From Aromatoleum evansii (lineage in GTDB: Bacteria; Pseudomonadota; Gammaproteobacteria; Burkholderiales; Rhodocyclaceae), in the NCBI RefSeq assembly GCF_012910805.1, contig NZ_WTVK01000004.1, forward strand, positions 84,148 to 148,147: 64,000 nt of DNA, in the 5' to 3' direction. The notes under the pieces were generated by a model. That model saw only the letters and a program-made list of their open reading frames with translations, made no database searches and was not told the origin of the DNA. Shown here in pieces: positions 29,980 to 38,012 of the stretch (within the stretch, counting starts at the first letter, position 1; the number at the start of each line of letters is the position of its first letter). Both the position numbers and the translations under genes were made by a program.

Positions 29980-30237
29980 ATGGCAAACAAGTGGGAAGTG
30001 TTCGTGATGGACCTCGGGGAACTGGCCGAGGGCAAGGAGCTGGAACTGACGATCCGCACGCTCAACGACGGGCTGCACAAGTACACCTACCAGCGCGCGA
30101 AGGTGGAGGTGTCGAGCACGCTCGACAAGTTCGCCGACAGCCTGCAGGTGCGGTTGGGGCGCGGGCAGTTGAGTGACCGGAAGTTCTCGATCAGGGTGAT
30201 CGAGCGCGTGGAGCGCTTGCCGGCGCGGTATCGGTAA
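29980..30237 (+). CDS. ppcC: Phenylphosphate carboxylase small subunit (gamma)
   Basis: 85 residues (about 10 kDa), matching the size and position of the gamma subunit after the alpha subunit. It begins MANKWEVFVMDLGELAEGKELELTI (in part) and is rich in charged residues, with no cysteine and no known catalytic motif. It is probably structural in the carboxylase core. Spacing to ppcA is 9 bases with an AAGGAG site inside the preceding stop region. Confidence 0.88.
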   Translation: MANKWEVFVMDLGELAEGKELELTIRTLNDGLHKYTYQRAKVEVSSTLDKFADSLQVRLGRGQLSDRKFSIRVIERVERLPARYR

Positions 30238-30305
30238 GCAGTGCGACCCGGGCAGGCCGCGTGCCTGCCCGGCCCGATTCCATCATCGAAGGGAATAGCG
30301 AAACA

Positions 30306-31652
30306 ATGGCCTACCCTGACCTGCGCAGTTTCCTGGCCGACCTTGGCGACGACGTGCTGCACGTGCGTGACGAGTTCGACCCGAGGTTCGAGATCGCGGC
30401 GGTGCTGCGCAGCCTCCCGGCGGACGCGCCCGCGACGATCTTCGAGAACGTGCGCGGCTACGCTGGTGCGCGCGTCGCCGGAAACCTGTTTGGCGCCCGT
30501 CGTCGCGTCGCCCGCGCCTTCGGCACGACCGAGGACCGGCTCGCACAGGCCTGGCTCGACAACAAGCAGCGCGCGATCGCGCCCGTCGTCGCAAGGAACG
30601 CGCCGGTCCAGGAAGTCGTCCATGAATCGCGCGACGAGTTGCTCTCGCTGCTGCCGATCCTGACCCATCACGAAAAGGACGGCGCCCCCTTCATCACGAC
30701 CGGCGTCGTGCTGTGTACCGACCCGGTCACCGGACGTCGCGGCATGGGCATCCACCGCATGATGGTGAAGGGCGCCAACCGCCTCGGCGTGCTGCTCGCG
30801 AACCCGCCGCTGTCGCAGTTCCACGCCAATGCCGAAGCCAAGGGCGAAGCGCTCGATGTCGCCATCGCGCTCGGGCTGGAGCCCGCGACACTGCTGGCGT
30901 CGGTCGTGCGCAGCGGCCCGCAGGGCCCGGACAAGATGGCGGTAGCGGGCGGTCTGCGCGGCGAGCCGGTGGAACTCGCGCGCGCGCTGACCGTTAACGT
31001 CGAAGTCCCCGCGCGCGCCGAGATCGTCATCGAAGGCCGCATCCTGCCGGGCGTGCGCGAGCCGGAAGGCCCGTTCGGCGAGAACACGGGCTACTACTTC
31101 TCCAACGTCAGCCCGGTGGTCGAAGTCACCGCCGTCACGCACCGCGACAACTTCATCTACCCCGGCCTGTGCCCGTGGTCGGGCGACGTCGACACCCTGC
31201 TCTCGCTCGCCGCCGGCACCGAACTGCTGGGCCAGCTGCAGACCATGGTCGCGGGCGTCGTCGATCTGGACCTGACCGGTGGCACGGCCGGTTTCTCGGC
31301 CGCGATCGCCGTGAGGAACTGCCCGCGCAACGAGGTGCGGCGCCTGGTCATGCTCGCGCTGAACCTCGACAAGCGCCTCAAGACCGTCACCGTCGTCGAT
31401 GACGATGTGAATATCCGCGACCCGCGCGAAGTCGCGTGGGCGATGGCGACGCGCTACCTGCCCGAACGCGACACCGTGATCATCGGCGGCGCCGAGGGAT
31501 ACGTCATCGACCCCTCTTCGGCCGGCAGCAGCTTCGGCTCGAAGGCCGGCTTCGTCGCGACGCGCGGCGCCGGCCCCGAATTCGACCGCGTCACCCTGCC
31601 CGCCGCCGCACTGGCGAAGGCGCAGGCCCTGCTCGCCACGCTGCACAAATAA
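30306..31652 (+). CDS. UbiD-like protein of the phenol operon, altered metal site
   Basis: 448 residues, third UbiD paralogue of the cluster. It retains the Arg of the active site (GMGIHRMM) and the acid pair in EGPFGENTGYYF. Measured from these anchors, the Asn metal ligand is Gly and the Glu of SEYxxAG is Lys (PDKMAVAGGLRG). Metal binding as in Fdc1/UbiD is therefore doubtful. It may decarboxylate another substrate or act as an accessory protein; T. aromatica has a UbiD-like gene at the same place whose role I do not know. The ATG at 30306 was chosen with AAGGGAA upstream. UbiX follows after 13 bases. Confidence 0.85.
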   Translation: MAYPDLRSFLADLGDDVLHVRDEFDPRFEIAAVLRSLPADAPATIFENVRGYAGARVAGNLFGARRRVARAFGTTEDRLAQAWLDNKQRAIAPVVARNAPVQEVVHESRDELLSLLPILTHHEKDGAPFITTGVVLCTDPVTGRRGMGIHRMMVKGANRLGVLLANPPLSQFHANAEAKGEALDVAIALGLEPATLLASVVRSGPQGPDKMAVAGGLRGEPVELARALTVNVEVPARAEIVIEGRILPGVREPEGPFGENTGYYFSNVSPVVEVTAVTHRDNFIYPGLCPWSGDVDTLLSLAAGTELLGQLQTMVAGVVDLDLTGGTAGFSAAIAVRNCPRNEVRRLVMLALNLDKRLKTVTVVDDDVNIRDPREVAWAMATRYLPERDTVIIGGAEGYVIDPSSAGSSFGSKAGFVATRGAGPEFDRVTLPAAALAKAQALLATLHK

Positions 31653-31665
31653 CGGAGACAGCACC

Positions 31666-32250
31666 ATGAGAATCGTCGTCGGCATTTCCGGAGCAAGCGG
31701 TGCGATCTACGGCATCCGCATCCTCGAAGCGCTGAAGCAGATCGGCGTCGAGACCGACCTCGTGATGTCGGACTCGGCCAAGCGCACGATCGTCTACGAG
31801 ACCGACTACTCGATCAACGACGTCAAGCGTCTCGCCTCCTGCGTGCATGACAACAACGACGTCGGCGCCTCAATTGCGAGCGGCTCGTTCAAGCATGCAG
31901 GGATGATCATCGCGCCCTGCTCGATCAAAACGCTCTCCGCGGTCGCCAACTGCTTCAACACCAACCTGCTGATTCGCGCCGCCGACGTCACGCTGAAGGA
32001 GCGGCGCAAGCTCGTGCTGATGCTGCGCGAGACGCCGCTGCACCTCGGCCACCTGCGCCTGATGACGCAGGCCACGGAGACCGGCGCGGTGCTGGTGCCG
32101 CCGCTGCCGGCCTTCTACCACCGGCCCAAGACCATCGACGACATCATCAACCAGTCGGTGACCAAGGTGCTCGACCAGTTCGACCTGGACGTCGATCTCT
32201 TCGGGCGCTGGACCGGCAATGAAGAGCGGGAGCTGGCGAAATCGCGGTGA
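31666..32250 (+). CDS. ubiX: UbiX-family flavin prenyltransferase
   Basis: 194 residues with the flavin-binding start RIVVGISGASGAIYGIRIL and the family motifs APCSIKTLSAVANC, NLLIRAADVTLKERRKLVLMLRETPLH (in parts) and a late PPLPAFYHRPKTIDDIINQ. UbiX attaches dimethylallyl to FMN, making the prenylated FMN used by UbiD enzymes. Within this operon it would supply PpcA/PpcB and the third UbiD protein. A housekeeping copy for ubiquinone synthesis may exist elsewhere. Confidence 0.95.
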   Translation: MRIVVGISGASGAIYGIRILEALKQIGVETDLVMSDSAKRTIVYETDYSINDVKRLASCVHDNNDVGASIASGSFKHAGMIIAPCSIKTLSAVANCFNTNLLIRAADVTLKERRKLVLMLRETPLHLGHLRLMTQATETGAVLVPPLPAFYHRPKTIDDIINQSVTKVLDQFDLDVDLFGRWTGNEERELAKSR

Positions 32251-32267
32251 TCCGGCGACGTCTCCTT

Positions 32268-32323
32268 GTGGGAGCGGCTTCAGCCGCGAAGCAACGCCGA
32301 TTCGCGGCTGAGGCCGCTCCCAC
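32268..32323. repeat. REP-like inverted repeat, copy 3 (short spacer)
   Basis: Both arms are present, with GTGGGAGCGGCTTCAGCCGC on the left and GCGGCTGAGGCCGCTCCCAC on the right (one mismatch). The spacer is shorter than in other copies, giving a tight hairpin. It lies inside the phenol operon between ubiX and the riboflavin-kinase-like gene. Confidence 0.88.
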
Positions 32324-32368
32324 AGAACCGCCCCGACGAACCGCACCCACGCAATAAGGATTCGCCAC

Positions 32369-32806
32369 ATGATGACCACCGCCACCATCCTCGAACTCGA
32401 AGGCGAAGTCGCCCCCGGCCTCGGCGAAGGCTCGCGCTTCACCGCGATCGACTGGGTCGTTGCCGAAATCCGTCGCAAGCTCGGCTTCATCCCCTGGCCC
32501 GGCACCTTCAACCTGCGCATGCGCGGCGCAGCCTGGGACTGGGCACGCGCGCGACTGCGTTCCGCCGCCGGCATCGCGATCACGCCGCAGGATGGCTTCT
32601 GCGCGGCGAAATGCTTCGGCGTGAGCATTGCCGGCCATCTCACGGGTGCGGTCGTGTTCCCGGAGATGCCCGGCTACCCCGAAGACAAGTTCGAGATCGT
32701 CGCGCCGGTGCCGATCCGCGAAACGCTCGGACTGCAGGACGGCGACCTCGTCAACCTGCGCCTCGACCTCGCCCTGTCCGCCCGCGACGACGCGACTGCG
32801 GTCTGA
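32369..32806 (+). CDS. DUF120 protein resembling archaeal CTP-dependent riboflavin kinase
   Basis: 145 residues. Motifs match the archaeal RibK family as I recall MJ0056: GLGEG at 17-21, LGFIPWPGTFNL at 38-49 (with T46 and N48 in the metal/nucleotide-binding turn), KCFGVSIAG at 81-89, GAVVFPEMPGYPEDKFEIVAP at 93-113 (in parts), IRETLGLQDGDLV at 116-128. RibK transfers phosphate from CTP to riboflavin, giving FMN. Lying next to UbiX and three UbiD genes, it could provide FMN for prenyl-FMN synthesis. The archaeal family is rare in bacteria, so acquisition by transfer is possible; GC content looks like that of its neighbours. Function is inferred, not shown. Confidence 0.82.
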   Translation: MMTTATILELEGEVAPGLGEGSRFTAIDWVVAEIRRKLGFIPWPGTFNLRMRGAAWDWARARLRSAAGIAITPQDGFCAAKCFGVSIAGHLTGAVVFPEMPGYPEDKFEIVAPVPIRETLGLQDGDLVNLRLDLALSARDDATAV

Positions 32807-32825
32807 CCCATCCAAGGAGACCAAG

Positions 32826-33374
32826 ATGGCCCCCAAGTTCTGCCCGCAATGCAGCACGCCGCTGGTCCTCGCGAAAATCCACAACCGCGAGCGCGAGACC
32901 TGTCCTGCCTGCGGCGAGACCTTCTTCCACAAGCCGGCGCCGGTCGTGTTGGCCGTGATCGAGCACGCGGACAAGCTGGTGCTGATCCGCCGCAACCTCG
33001 ACCCGCTGGGCGGCTACTGGGCACCGCCCGGCGGCTACGTCGAGCAGGGCGAATCGCTCGAGGAGGCCGTCGTGCGCGAAGCGCGCGAGGAGACCGGGCT
33101 GGAGGTGGCCGTCGACGGACTGATCGGCGTGTATTCGCAGACCGGCGTACGCGCCGTGATCCTCGCGTATCGCGCGCATTCGGTCGCGGGCGAGCCGGTC
33201 GCGGGGGACGATGCCGGCGCGATCGCGCTGATTGCGCCGGGCCAGTTGCCGATCCAGCCGGCGCCCGAGGGCGCGCCGCTGCTCGACCGCTGGTTCCACG
33301 ACGTCATCCAGGAAGTCACCGCACCATGGAAATGGGGGCGCCACACGAGCGCCAGAACAATGATGAGGAGATAA
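32826..33374 (+). CDS. Nudix hydrolase with N-terminal zinc ribbon
   Basis: 182 residues. Two CxxC pairs at the N-terminus (FCPQCSTPL and CPACGETFF) form a zinc ribbon like that of NudC. The Nudix box GGYVEQGESLEEAVVREAREETG is complete (seen in parts), with the catalytic REAREE core. The SQPWPFP signature of NADH pyrophosphatases is absent, so its substrate is open: a nucleotide diphosphate derivative or a CoA/flavin-related compound are options. It follows the riboflavin-kinase-like gene after 19 bases with AAGGAG. The last 20 residues are basic and look unstructured. Confidence 0.88.
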   Translation: MAPKFCPQCSTPLVLAKIHNRERETCPACGETFFHKPAPVVLAVIEHADKLVLIRRNLDPLGGYWAPPGGYVEQGESLEEAVVREAREETGLEVAVDGLIGVYSQTGVRAVILAYRAHSVAGEPVAGDDAGAIALIAPGQLPIQPAPEGAPLLDRWFHDVIQEVTAPWKWGRHTSARTMMRR

Positions 33375-33376
33375 CG

Positions 33377-33409
33377 ATGACCGCAGCGACTTCCCGCCCG
33401 TCCGGCTGA
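33377..33409 (+). other. Ten-codon mini-frame with ribosome site
   Basis: GAGGAGATAACG precedes ATG and ten codons (MTAATSRPSG), then a stop. It may be a remnant of a lost gene, a short leader peptide or chance. The following bases to 33539 hold no gene. Confidence 0.2.
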
Positions 33410-33539
33410 ACGCCCGGCGCCCGCCCGACGCGGGTTCCCCCGACAACTCCGCAGCATCCGCCCATACGGCAATGCCCCCTTCCGAACCCGGACGGCATCG
33501 CCGCGGGACGGTTCGTCCAGAATTTCGAGGAAGACAGTC

Positions 33540-34838
33540 ATGGCGTATTTCGATCAGACCACCGAAACCCTGCCCCGCGAACAGCTCGCCGCCCTGCAAC
33601 TGGAAAAGCTCCAGGCGATGATGGCCGAGTTGTGGGGCAAGAACCGCTTCTACAGCAACAAGTGGAAGGCCGCCGGCATCGAGCCGCGCGACATCCGCTC
33701 GCTCGACGACCTCGCGCGCCTGCCGCTGACGACGAAGTCCGAGCTGATGGAAGACCAGGCGGCGAACGGCCCCTTCGGCACCAACCTCACTTATCCGATC
33801 GAGCAGTACACGCGCCTGCACCAGACCTCCGGCACAACCGGCGTACCGCTGAAGGTGCTGGACACGCAGGACTCCTGGGACTGGTGGGCGAAGTGCTGGG
33901 CGCACGTGCTCGCCGGCTCGGGGGTGGATGCGAGCGACCGCGTCTTCCTCGCCTTCGCGTTCGGGCCCTTCATCGGTTTCTGGGCGGCGCTGGAAGGCGC
34001 GCGCAAGCTCGGCGCAGTGATGATCCCTGGCGGCGGACGCGACTCGCTGCAGCGCCTGGAACTGATGCGCGAGACGGGCGCGACGGTGCTGTGCTGCACA
34101 CCGACCTACGCCCTGCGGCTGGCCGAAGTGGCGCGCGAACACGGCTTCGACATGGGCTCGATCAAGATGAAGTCCACCGTGCATGCGGGCGAACCGGGCG
34201 CGAACATCCCGGCGACCAAGCAGCGCATCGAATCCTCGTGGTCGGCGAAATGCTTCGACCATGCGGGCGCCTCCGAGATCGGCGCGCATTCCTTCGAATG
34301 CGAGCACCAGCCCGGCGGCACGCACTTGATCGAGTCCGAGTTCATCGCCGAGGTCATCGACCCCAAGACCGGCGAAGCCGTGAAGCCTGGCGAGCGCGGC
34401 GAACTGGTGGTCACGAACCTCGGCCGCTGGGGCTTCCCGCTGATCCGCTACCGCACCGGCGATCTCGTCGAAGTTAATCTCGACCCCTGTTCCTGCGGCC
34501 GAACCTTCCTGCGCTTCCAGGGCGGCATCCTCGGCCGCGCGGATGACATGGTCACCGTGCGCGGGGTGAACGTCTTCCCGGCCGGCGTCGAGAACATCAT
34601 CCGCAAGTTCGTCGAGGTCGACGAGTTCCGCATCACCGTCAGCAAGGTCAAGCACATGGACGAGATGGATATCGAGGTCGAGCTGTGCGAAGGGGCCGAC
34701 CCTGCGGTCGTGCATTCGATCGCCGAGCGCCTCGACGCGGTACTCGCCTTCCGCCCGCGCGTGCATAACGTCGGACGCAACATCCTTCCGCGCTTCGACA
34801 TGAAGGCCAAGCGTTTCCACGTCAATCGCGCGGCCTGA
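33540..34838 (+). CDS. PaaK-family aryl-CoA ligase
   Basis: 432 residues, an AMP-forming ligase of the phenylacetate-CoA ligase (PaaK) type. It has the P-loop TSGTTGVPLKV at 96-106, HAGEPGANIPATK, the ATP-binding AGASEIGAHSFECE region, YRTGDLVEVNLDPCSCGRTF (in parts) and the C-terminal FPAGVENIIRKF hinge domain. The reaction would be aryl acid plus ATP plus CoA to aryl-CoA. In a phenol operon the expected substrate is 4-hydroxybenzoate, formed by the carboxylase, but T. aromatica's known 4-hydroxybenzoate-CoA ligase is of a different, benzoate-CoA-ligase-like type. Phenylacetate or another aryl acid remains possible. Confidence 0.85.
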   Translation: MAYFDQTTETLPREQLAALQLEKLQAMMAELWGKNRFYSNKWKAAGIEPRDIRSLDDLARLPLTTKSELMEDQAANGPFGTNLTYPIEQYTRLHQTSGTTGVPLKVLDTQDSWDWWAKCWAHVLAGSGVDASDRVFLAFAFGPFIGFWAALEGARKLGAVMIPGGGRDSLQRLELMRETGATVLCCTPTYALRLAEVAREHGFDMGSIKMKSTVHAGEPGANIPATKQRIESSWSAKCFDHAGASEIGAHSFECEHQPGGTHLIESEFIAEVIDPKTGEAVKPGERGELVVTNLGRWGFPLIRYRTGDLVEVNLDPCSCGRTFLRFQGGILGRADDMVTVRGVNVFPAGVENIIRKFVEVDEFRITVSKVKHMDEMDIEVELCEGADPAVVHSIAERLDAVLAFRPRVHNVGRNILPRFDMKAKRFHVNRAA

Positions 34839-34946
34839 GCCAGCTTCCGCACCCCGGTATCGGCAATGGCCCGGCCGAGGCCAGGGGCGGCAACGCCCCG
34901 AATCGTGCCAATCAAGGCATCGCAAACAAGAAATCAAGGAGGAGGC

Positions 34947-35876
34947 ATGAGACTCAAGCAGATCTGCGTGGCGTTGGCCCTGTCCGGGCTGGTTTGCGGC
35001 GGCGCGCTCGCGAAGGAAGGGGGCGACCAGTATCCGCACGGAAGCGAGAACTGGGTCGCGGGCGCATTGCCGCCACCGGGAAACTATTTCCTCAACTATT
35101 TCGGGTACTACCATGCCGACAGCCTGCGCGACGACGACGGCGACAAGGTACCCGGGACCGGGGTGACCGCCTGGTTCGATGCGATGCGCGTCGTCAAGGT
35201 CACGAACACGAAGATCCTCGGCGGAGACTGGGCGGTACAGGCCATCCTGCCCGTCGTGCAGCAGAAACTGACCCTCGGCGACAGCAAGACCGTCACCGGC
35301 ATCGGCGACATGCTGTTCTCGCCGCTCGTGATCGGCTGGCACGCCGGCAACCTGCACTGGGTCTTCGCGCTGGATTTCTTCGCGCCGACAGGGGAATACA
35401 AGTCGGGGCAGCCGATCAAGAGCATCGGCACCAACTACTGGAGCGTGGAACCGGTCCTTGCGGTGACCTGGATCTCCGATTCGGGCTGGGAGCTGTCGGG
35501 CAAGTTCATGTACAACATGAAGACGAAGAACAAGGACTTCCGCCCTGCCCCCGGCGCGCCGAAGATGGATTACGAGTCGGGCGACGAGTTTCGCGTCGAT
35601 TACCTCGCGGGCAAGCGCTTCGGCCCGTGGGGCGTCGGCCTTTCCGGCTACTACCTGAAGCAGACGACCAACGACAAGCTCGAAGGCGAAACGATCTCAT
35701 CGGCGCTCGGACCGTGGTCCTCAGGGCGCAAGGGCGAGGTGTTCGCGATCGGGCCGAGCGTCAGCTACACGACCAAGGGCGGCACGATGTTCATCGGCCA
35801 GTGGCAGCAGGAATCCGGGGCGGAAAACCGCTTCCAGGGCGACAAGGCGTGGTTCCGGCTGATCATGCCGTTCTAG
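34947..35876 (+). CDS. COG4313 outer-membrane protein (phenol meta-pathway type)
   Basis: 309 residues with a signal peptide (MRLKQICVALALSGLVCGGALA, cleavage near 22-23). The mature part is beta-rich, with YPHGSENWVAGALPPPGNYFLNYFGYY (in parts), alternating aromatic strands and a terminal Phe, as in outer-membrane barrels. COG4313 proteins occur in aromatic-degradation operons and are thought to help hydrophobic substrates cross the outer membrane. Start chosen at 34947 with AAGGAGGAGG upstream. It closes the phenol cluster; a hairpin follows. Confidence 0.88.
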   Translation: MRLKQICVALALSGLVCGGALAKEGGDQYPHGSENWVAGALPPPGNYFLNYFGYYHADSLRDDDGDKVPGTGVTAWFDAMRVVKVTNTKILGGDWAVQAILPVVQQKLTLGDSKTVTGIGDMLFSPLVIGWHAGNLHWVFALDFFAPTGEYKSGQPIKSIGTNYWSVEPVLAVTWISDSGWELSGKFMYNMKTKNKDFRPAPGAPKMDYESGDEFRVDYLAGKRFGPWGVGLSGYYLKQTTNDKLEGETISSALGPWSSGRKGEVFAIGPSVSYTTKGGTMFIGQWQQESGAENRFQGDKAWFRLIMPF

Positions 35877-35885
35877 CACCCGGTT

Positions 35886-35916
35886 GCGCCGCTGCCCCCA
35901 TCAGGGGTGGCGGCGC
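35886..35916. terminator. Hairpin between convergent genes
   Basis: GCGCCGC TG CCCC, loop, GGGG TG GCGGCGC can pair to an 11-base stem. It overlaps the stop of the minus-strand GGDEF/EAL gene and lies 10 bases after the outer-membrane protein stop. No T run on either side. Confidence 0.4.
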
Positions 35917-37508
35917 CCCTGGCCGAGTTGCAGTTCGAACTCTTCCAGCGGCACGGGGCGGCTGAAGTGGTAGCCCTGGTAGTTGCTGCAGCCGTGCACC
36001 GCGAGGAAGTTTCGCTGCTCGGCGGTCTCGACGCCTTCGGCGATGACTTCGAGGCCGAGGCTCTGGCCGAGTGCGATGATGGTGCGCACGATCGCGGCGT
36101 CGTTGGCGTTCTCGGTCACGTCGCGCACGAAGGACTGGTCGATCTTGAGCTGGTCGAGCGGCAGGCGGCGCAGGCAGGACAGCGACGAGAAGCCGGTGCC
36201 GAAGTCGTCCAGCGAGAACTGGATGCCCATCGCCTTGAGCCTTGCCATCTTGTCGACGACCTGGTCGATGTTCTCGACGACCATGCTCTCCGTGAGCTCG
36301 AGCTTGAGGTTCGCCGGATCCGCCCCGGTCTGCTCGACGACATCCAGCACCTCGCGGACGAAATCATCCTGCCGGAACTGCCGCGCGCTCACATTGACAG
36401 ACAGCCGCAGATGACGCGTCGCCGGCACGGCCTCCCACGCTTTCAGCTGCCGGCAGGCGGTTTCCAGCACCCAGCGGCCAATCGGAAGGATCATCCCGGT
36501 TTCCTCCGCGAGCGGGATGAAGTCGCACGGCGGGATCATGCCGCGCTCGGGGTGCAGCCAGCGGATCAGGACTTCGGCGCCCTGGATCGTGCCGGAACAG
36601 TCGACCTGCATCTGGTAGTAAAGCCGCAGCTGATCCGGGAGCGCCTTGCTCAGCCAGCCTTCCAGGCGCACCCGCTCCTCCAGCGCCGCCTGCATCGCGA
36701 CATCGAAGAAATGGATGCCGCCGCGCCCACGGCTGCGCGCCTCGAACATCGACGCATCGGCCTGCTTGAGCAGCTCGTCGACGGTGCCTTCCGCGCCCGA
36801 GAACATGCTGATGCCGACGCTGACCGAACCCAGGACCTCCTGTCCGTCGACATCGAGCGGCTGCCGGACCACCGCCTGGATGCGCTCGGCAATCTCGCGC
36901 GCGGCGACCGCGGCGGCGTCCCGCTCCGGACTCAGCCCGTTGGCGACGACGACGAATTCATCGCTGCCGACACGTGCCACGGTGTCCTCGCGGTGGACGC
37001 TCGCGGCAATCCGGCGCGCGATCTCGACCAGCATGCGGTCACCGACCTCGTGTCCGCGCGTGTCGTTGAGCGCCCGGAAACCGTCGAGATCGATGAACAG
37101 CACCGCGCCACGGGTATCGCTGCGGCGCCCGCCCAGCAGCGACTGTCCGAGGCGGTCGAACAGCAGGCGTCGATTCGGCAGGCTGGTCAGCGAATCGTAG
37201 AAGGACAGGTTATGCACCTGCTCCTCGGCGTGCCGCCGCTCCGCCTCCGACGCGAGCTCGCGCCGCAGACTCTGGTTCAGCCTGCCGACAAGGCGAATCA
37301 ACAGGCCGTACAGCAGCACTGCCGTGATGGCGACGAAGACCCAGCCCTTGGCCTGGCTGGCCTTCACGATGAGGTCGGGGTCGCGGAAAAGGAAACCCAG
37401 CGCTTCGTCGGAAAGCAGGATCCACAGCGCAGCAAAGGCCGCGTACGCCAGGACGACCCTGAGTACGCCGGCTTTCGCGTCGAGAATGCTGTCCTGATCT
37501 CCCATCAA
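35901..37508 (-). CDS. GGDEF-EAL protein with two N-terminal membrane helices
   Basis: 535 residues. Hydrophobic segments at about 16-40 and 55-70 anchor it in the inner membrane with almost no periplasmic loop. The diguanylate cyclase domain has VGSDEF in place of GGDEF, so cyclase activity is doubtful. The phosphodiesterase domain has EVLIRW in place of EALIRW, an accepted variant, and retains LTESMVVEN, DDFGTGFSSL and KIDQSFV. It is probably a c-di-GMP phosphodiesterase. There is no receiver domain. It is convergent with the phenol operon and not obviously linked to it. Confidence 0.9.
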   Translation of the reverse strand: MMGDQDSILDAKAGVLRVVLAYAAFAALWILLSDEALGFLFRDPDLIVKASQAKGWVFVAITAVLLYGLLIRLVGRLNQSLRRELASEAERRHAEEQVHNLSFYDSLTSLPNRRLLFDRLGQSLLGGRRSDTRGAVLFIDLDGFRALNDTRGHEVGDRMLVEIARRIAASVHREDTVARVGSDEFVVVANGLSPERDAAAVAAREIAERIQAVVRQPLDVDGQEVLGSVSVGISMFSGAEGTVDELLKQADASMFEARSRGRGGIHFFDVAMQAALEERVRLEGWLSKALPDQLRLYYQMQVDCSGTIQGAEVLIRWLHPERGMIPPCDFIPLAEETGMILPIGRWVLETACRQLKAWEAVPATRHLRLSVNVSARQFRQDDFVREVLDVVEQTGADPANLKLELTESMVVENIDQVVDKMARLKAMGIQFSLDDFGTGFSSLSCLRRLPLDQLKIDQSFVRDVTENANDAAIVRTIIALGQSLGLEVIAEGVETAEQRNFLAVHGCSNYQGYHFSRPVPLEEFELQLGQGRRHP

Positions 37509-37638
37509 CGACCTTCCCCGAAACGATTTGCCCCGCGACGTCGCGGCAGCCGGAATGAGCCGTATTAGATCGCGAAACGGCGGTATGCCGGCAGGAAAAA
37601 TTCCCGCCGGGCAAGCCGTATTGCCGTTATCGGGTGCC

Positions 37639-37857
37639 TCAGAACGGCAGGCGGCGCTTCGGAGGCTGGGCCGGCTTCCTTGCAGGCTCCGGCTTCACGG
37701 CCTTCACGGGTTTGCGCGGGAGGTTCATCTCGTCGCGGGCGAAACGCACCTTGCCTTCGAGCACGCAGCCACGCATGCCGGGCTCGCACACCGCGCCCTG
37801 TACGCGCTGACACACGCCGTCGAGGTCGTGCGGACAACTCCATGCGCCGCTGCTCAT
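37639..37857 (-). CDS. Small Cys-rich hypothetical protein
   Basis: 72 residues from the ATG at 37857: MSSGAWSCPHDLDGVCQRVQ, then CEPGMRGCVLEGKVRF and a Lys/Pro-rich tail. Four cysteines in CPH-x5-C and C-x5-GC spacing suggest metal binding or disulphides. A conserved-looking N-terminal half followed by a variable basic tail supports a real gene. An upstream in-frame ATG at 37992 would overlap the NudC upstream region and is less likely. Function unknown. Confidence 0.65.
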   Translation of the reverse strand: MSSGAWSCPHDLDGVCQRVQGAVCEPGMRGCVLEGKVRFARDEMNLPRKPVKAVKPEPARKPAQPPKRRLPF

Positions 37858-38012
37858 GTCGAAACGCTCCCGCTTGTCGCTCAAAGGCCAACCATAGCCC
37901 AGGATGGACAGATTCCCCATGAGGAATGTCAATTCAGGGGACCTGCGGTTGCGCCGCCGCGGCATGCCGCGCATCATGACCGCAACATCCAACCACCCGA
38001 CTGCGTGCGCCC

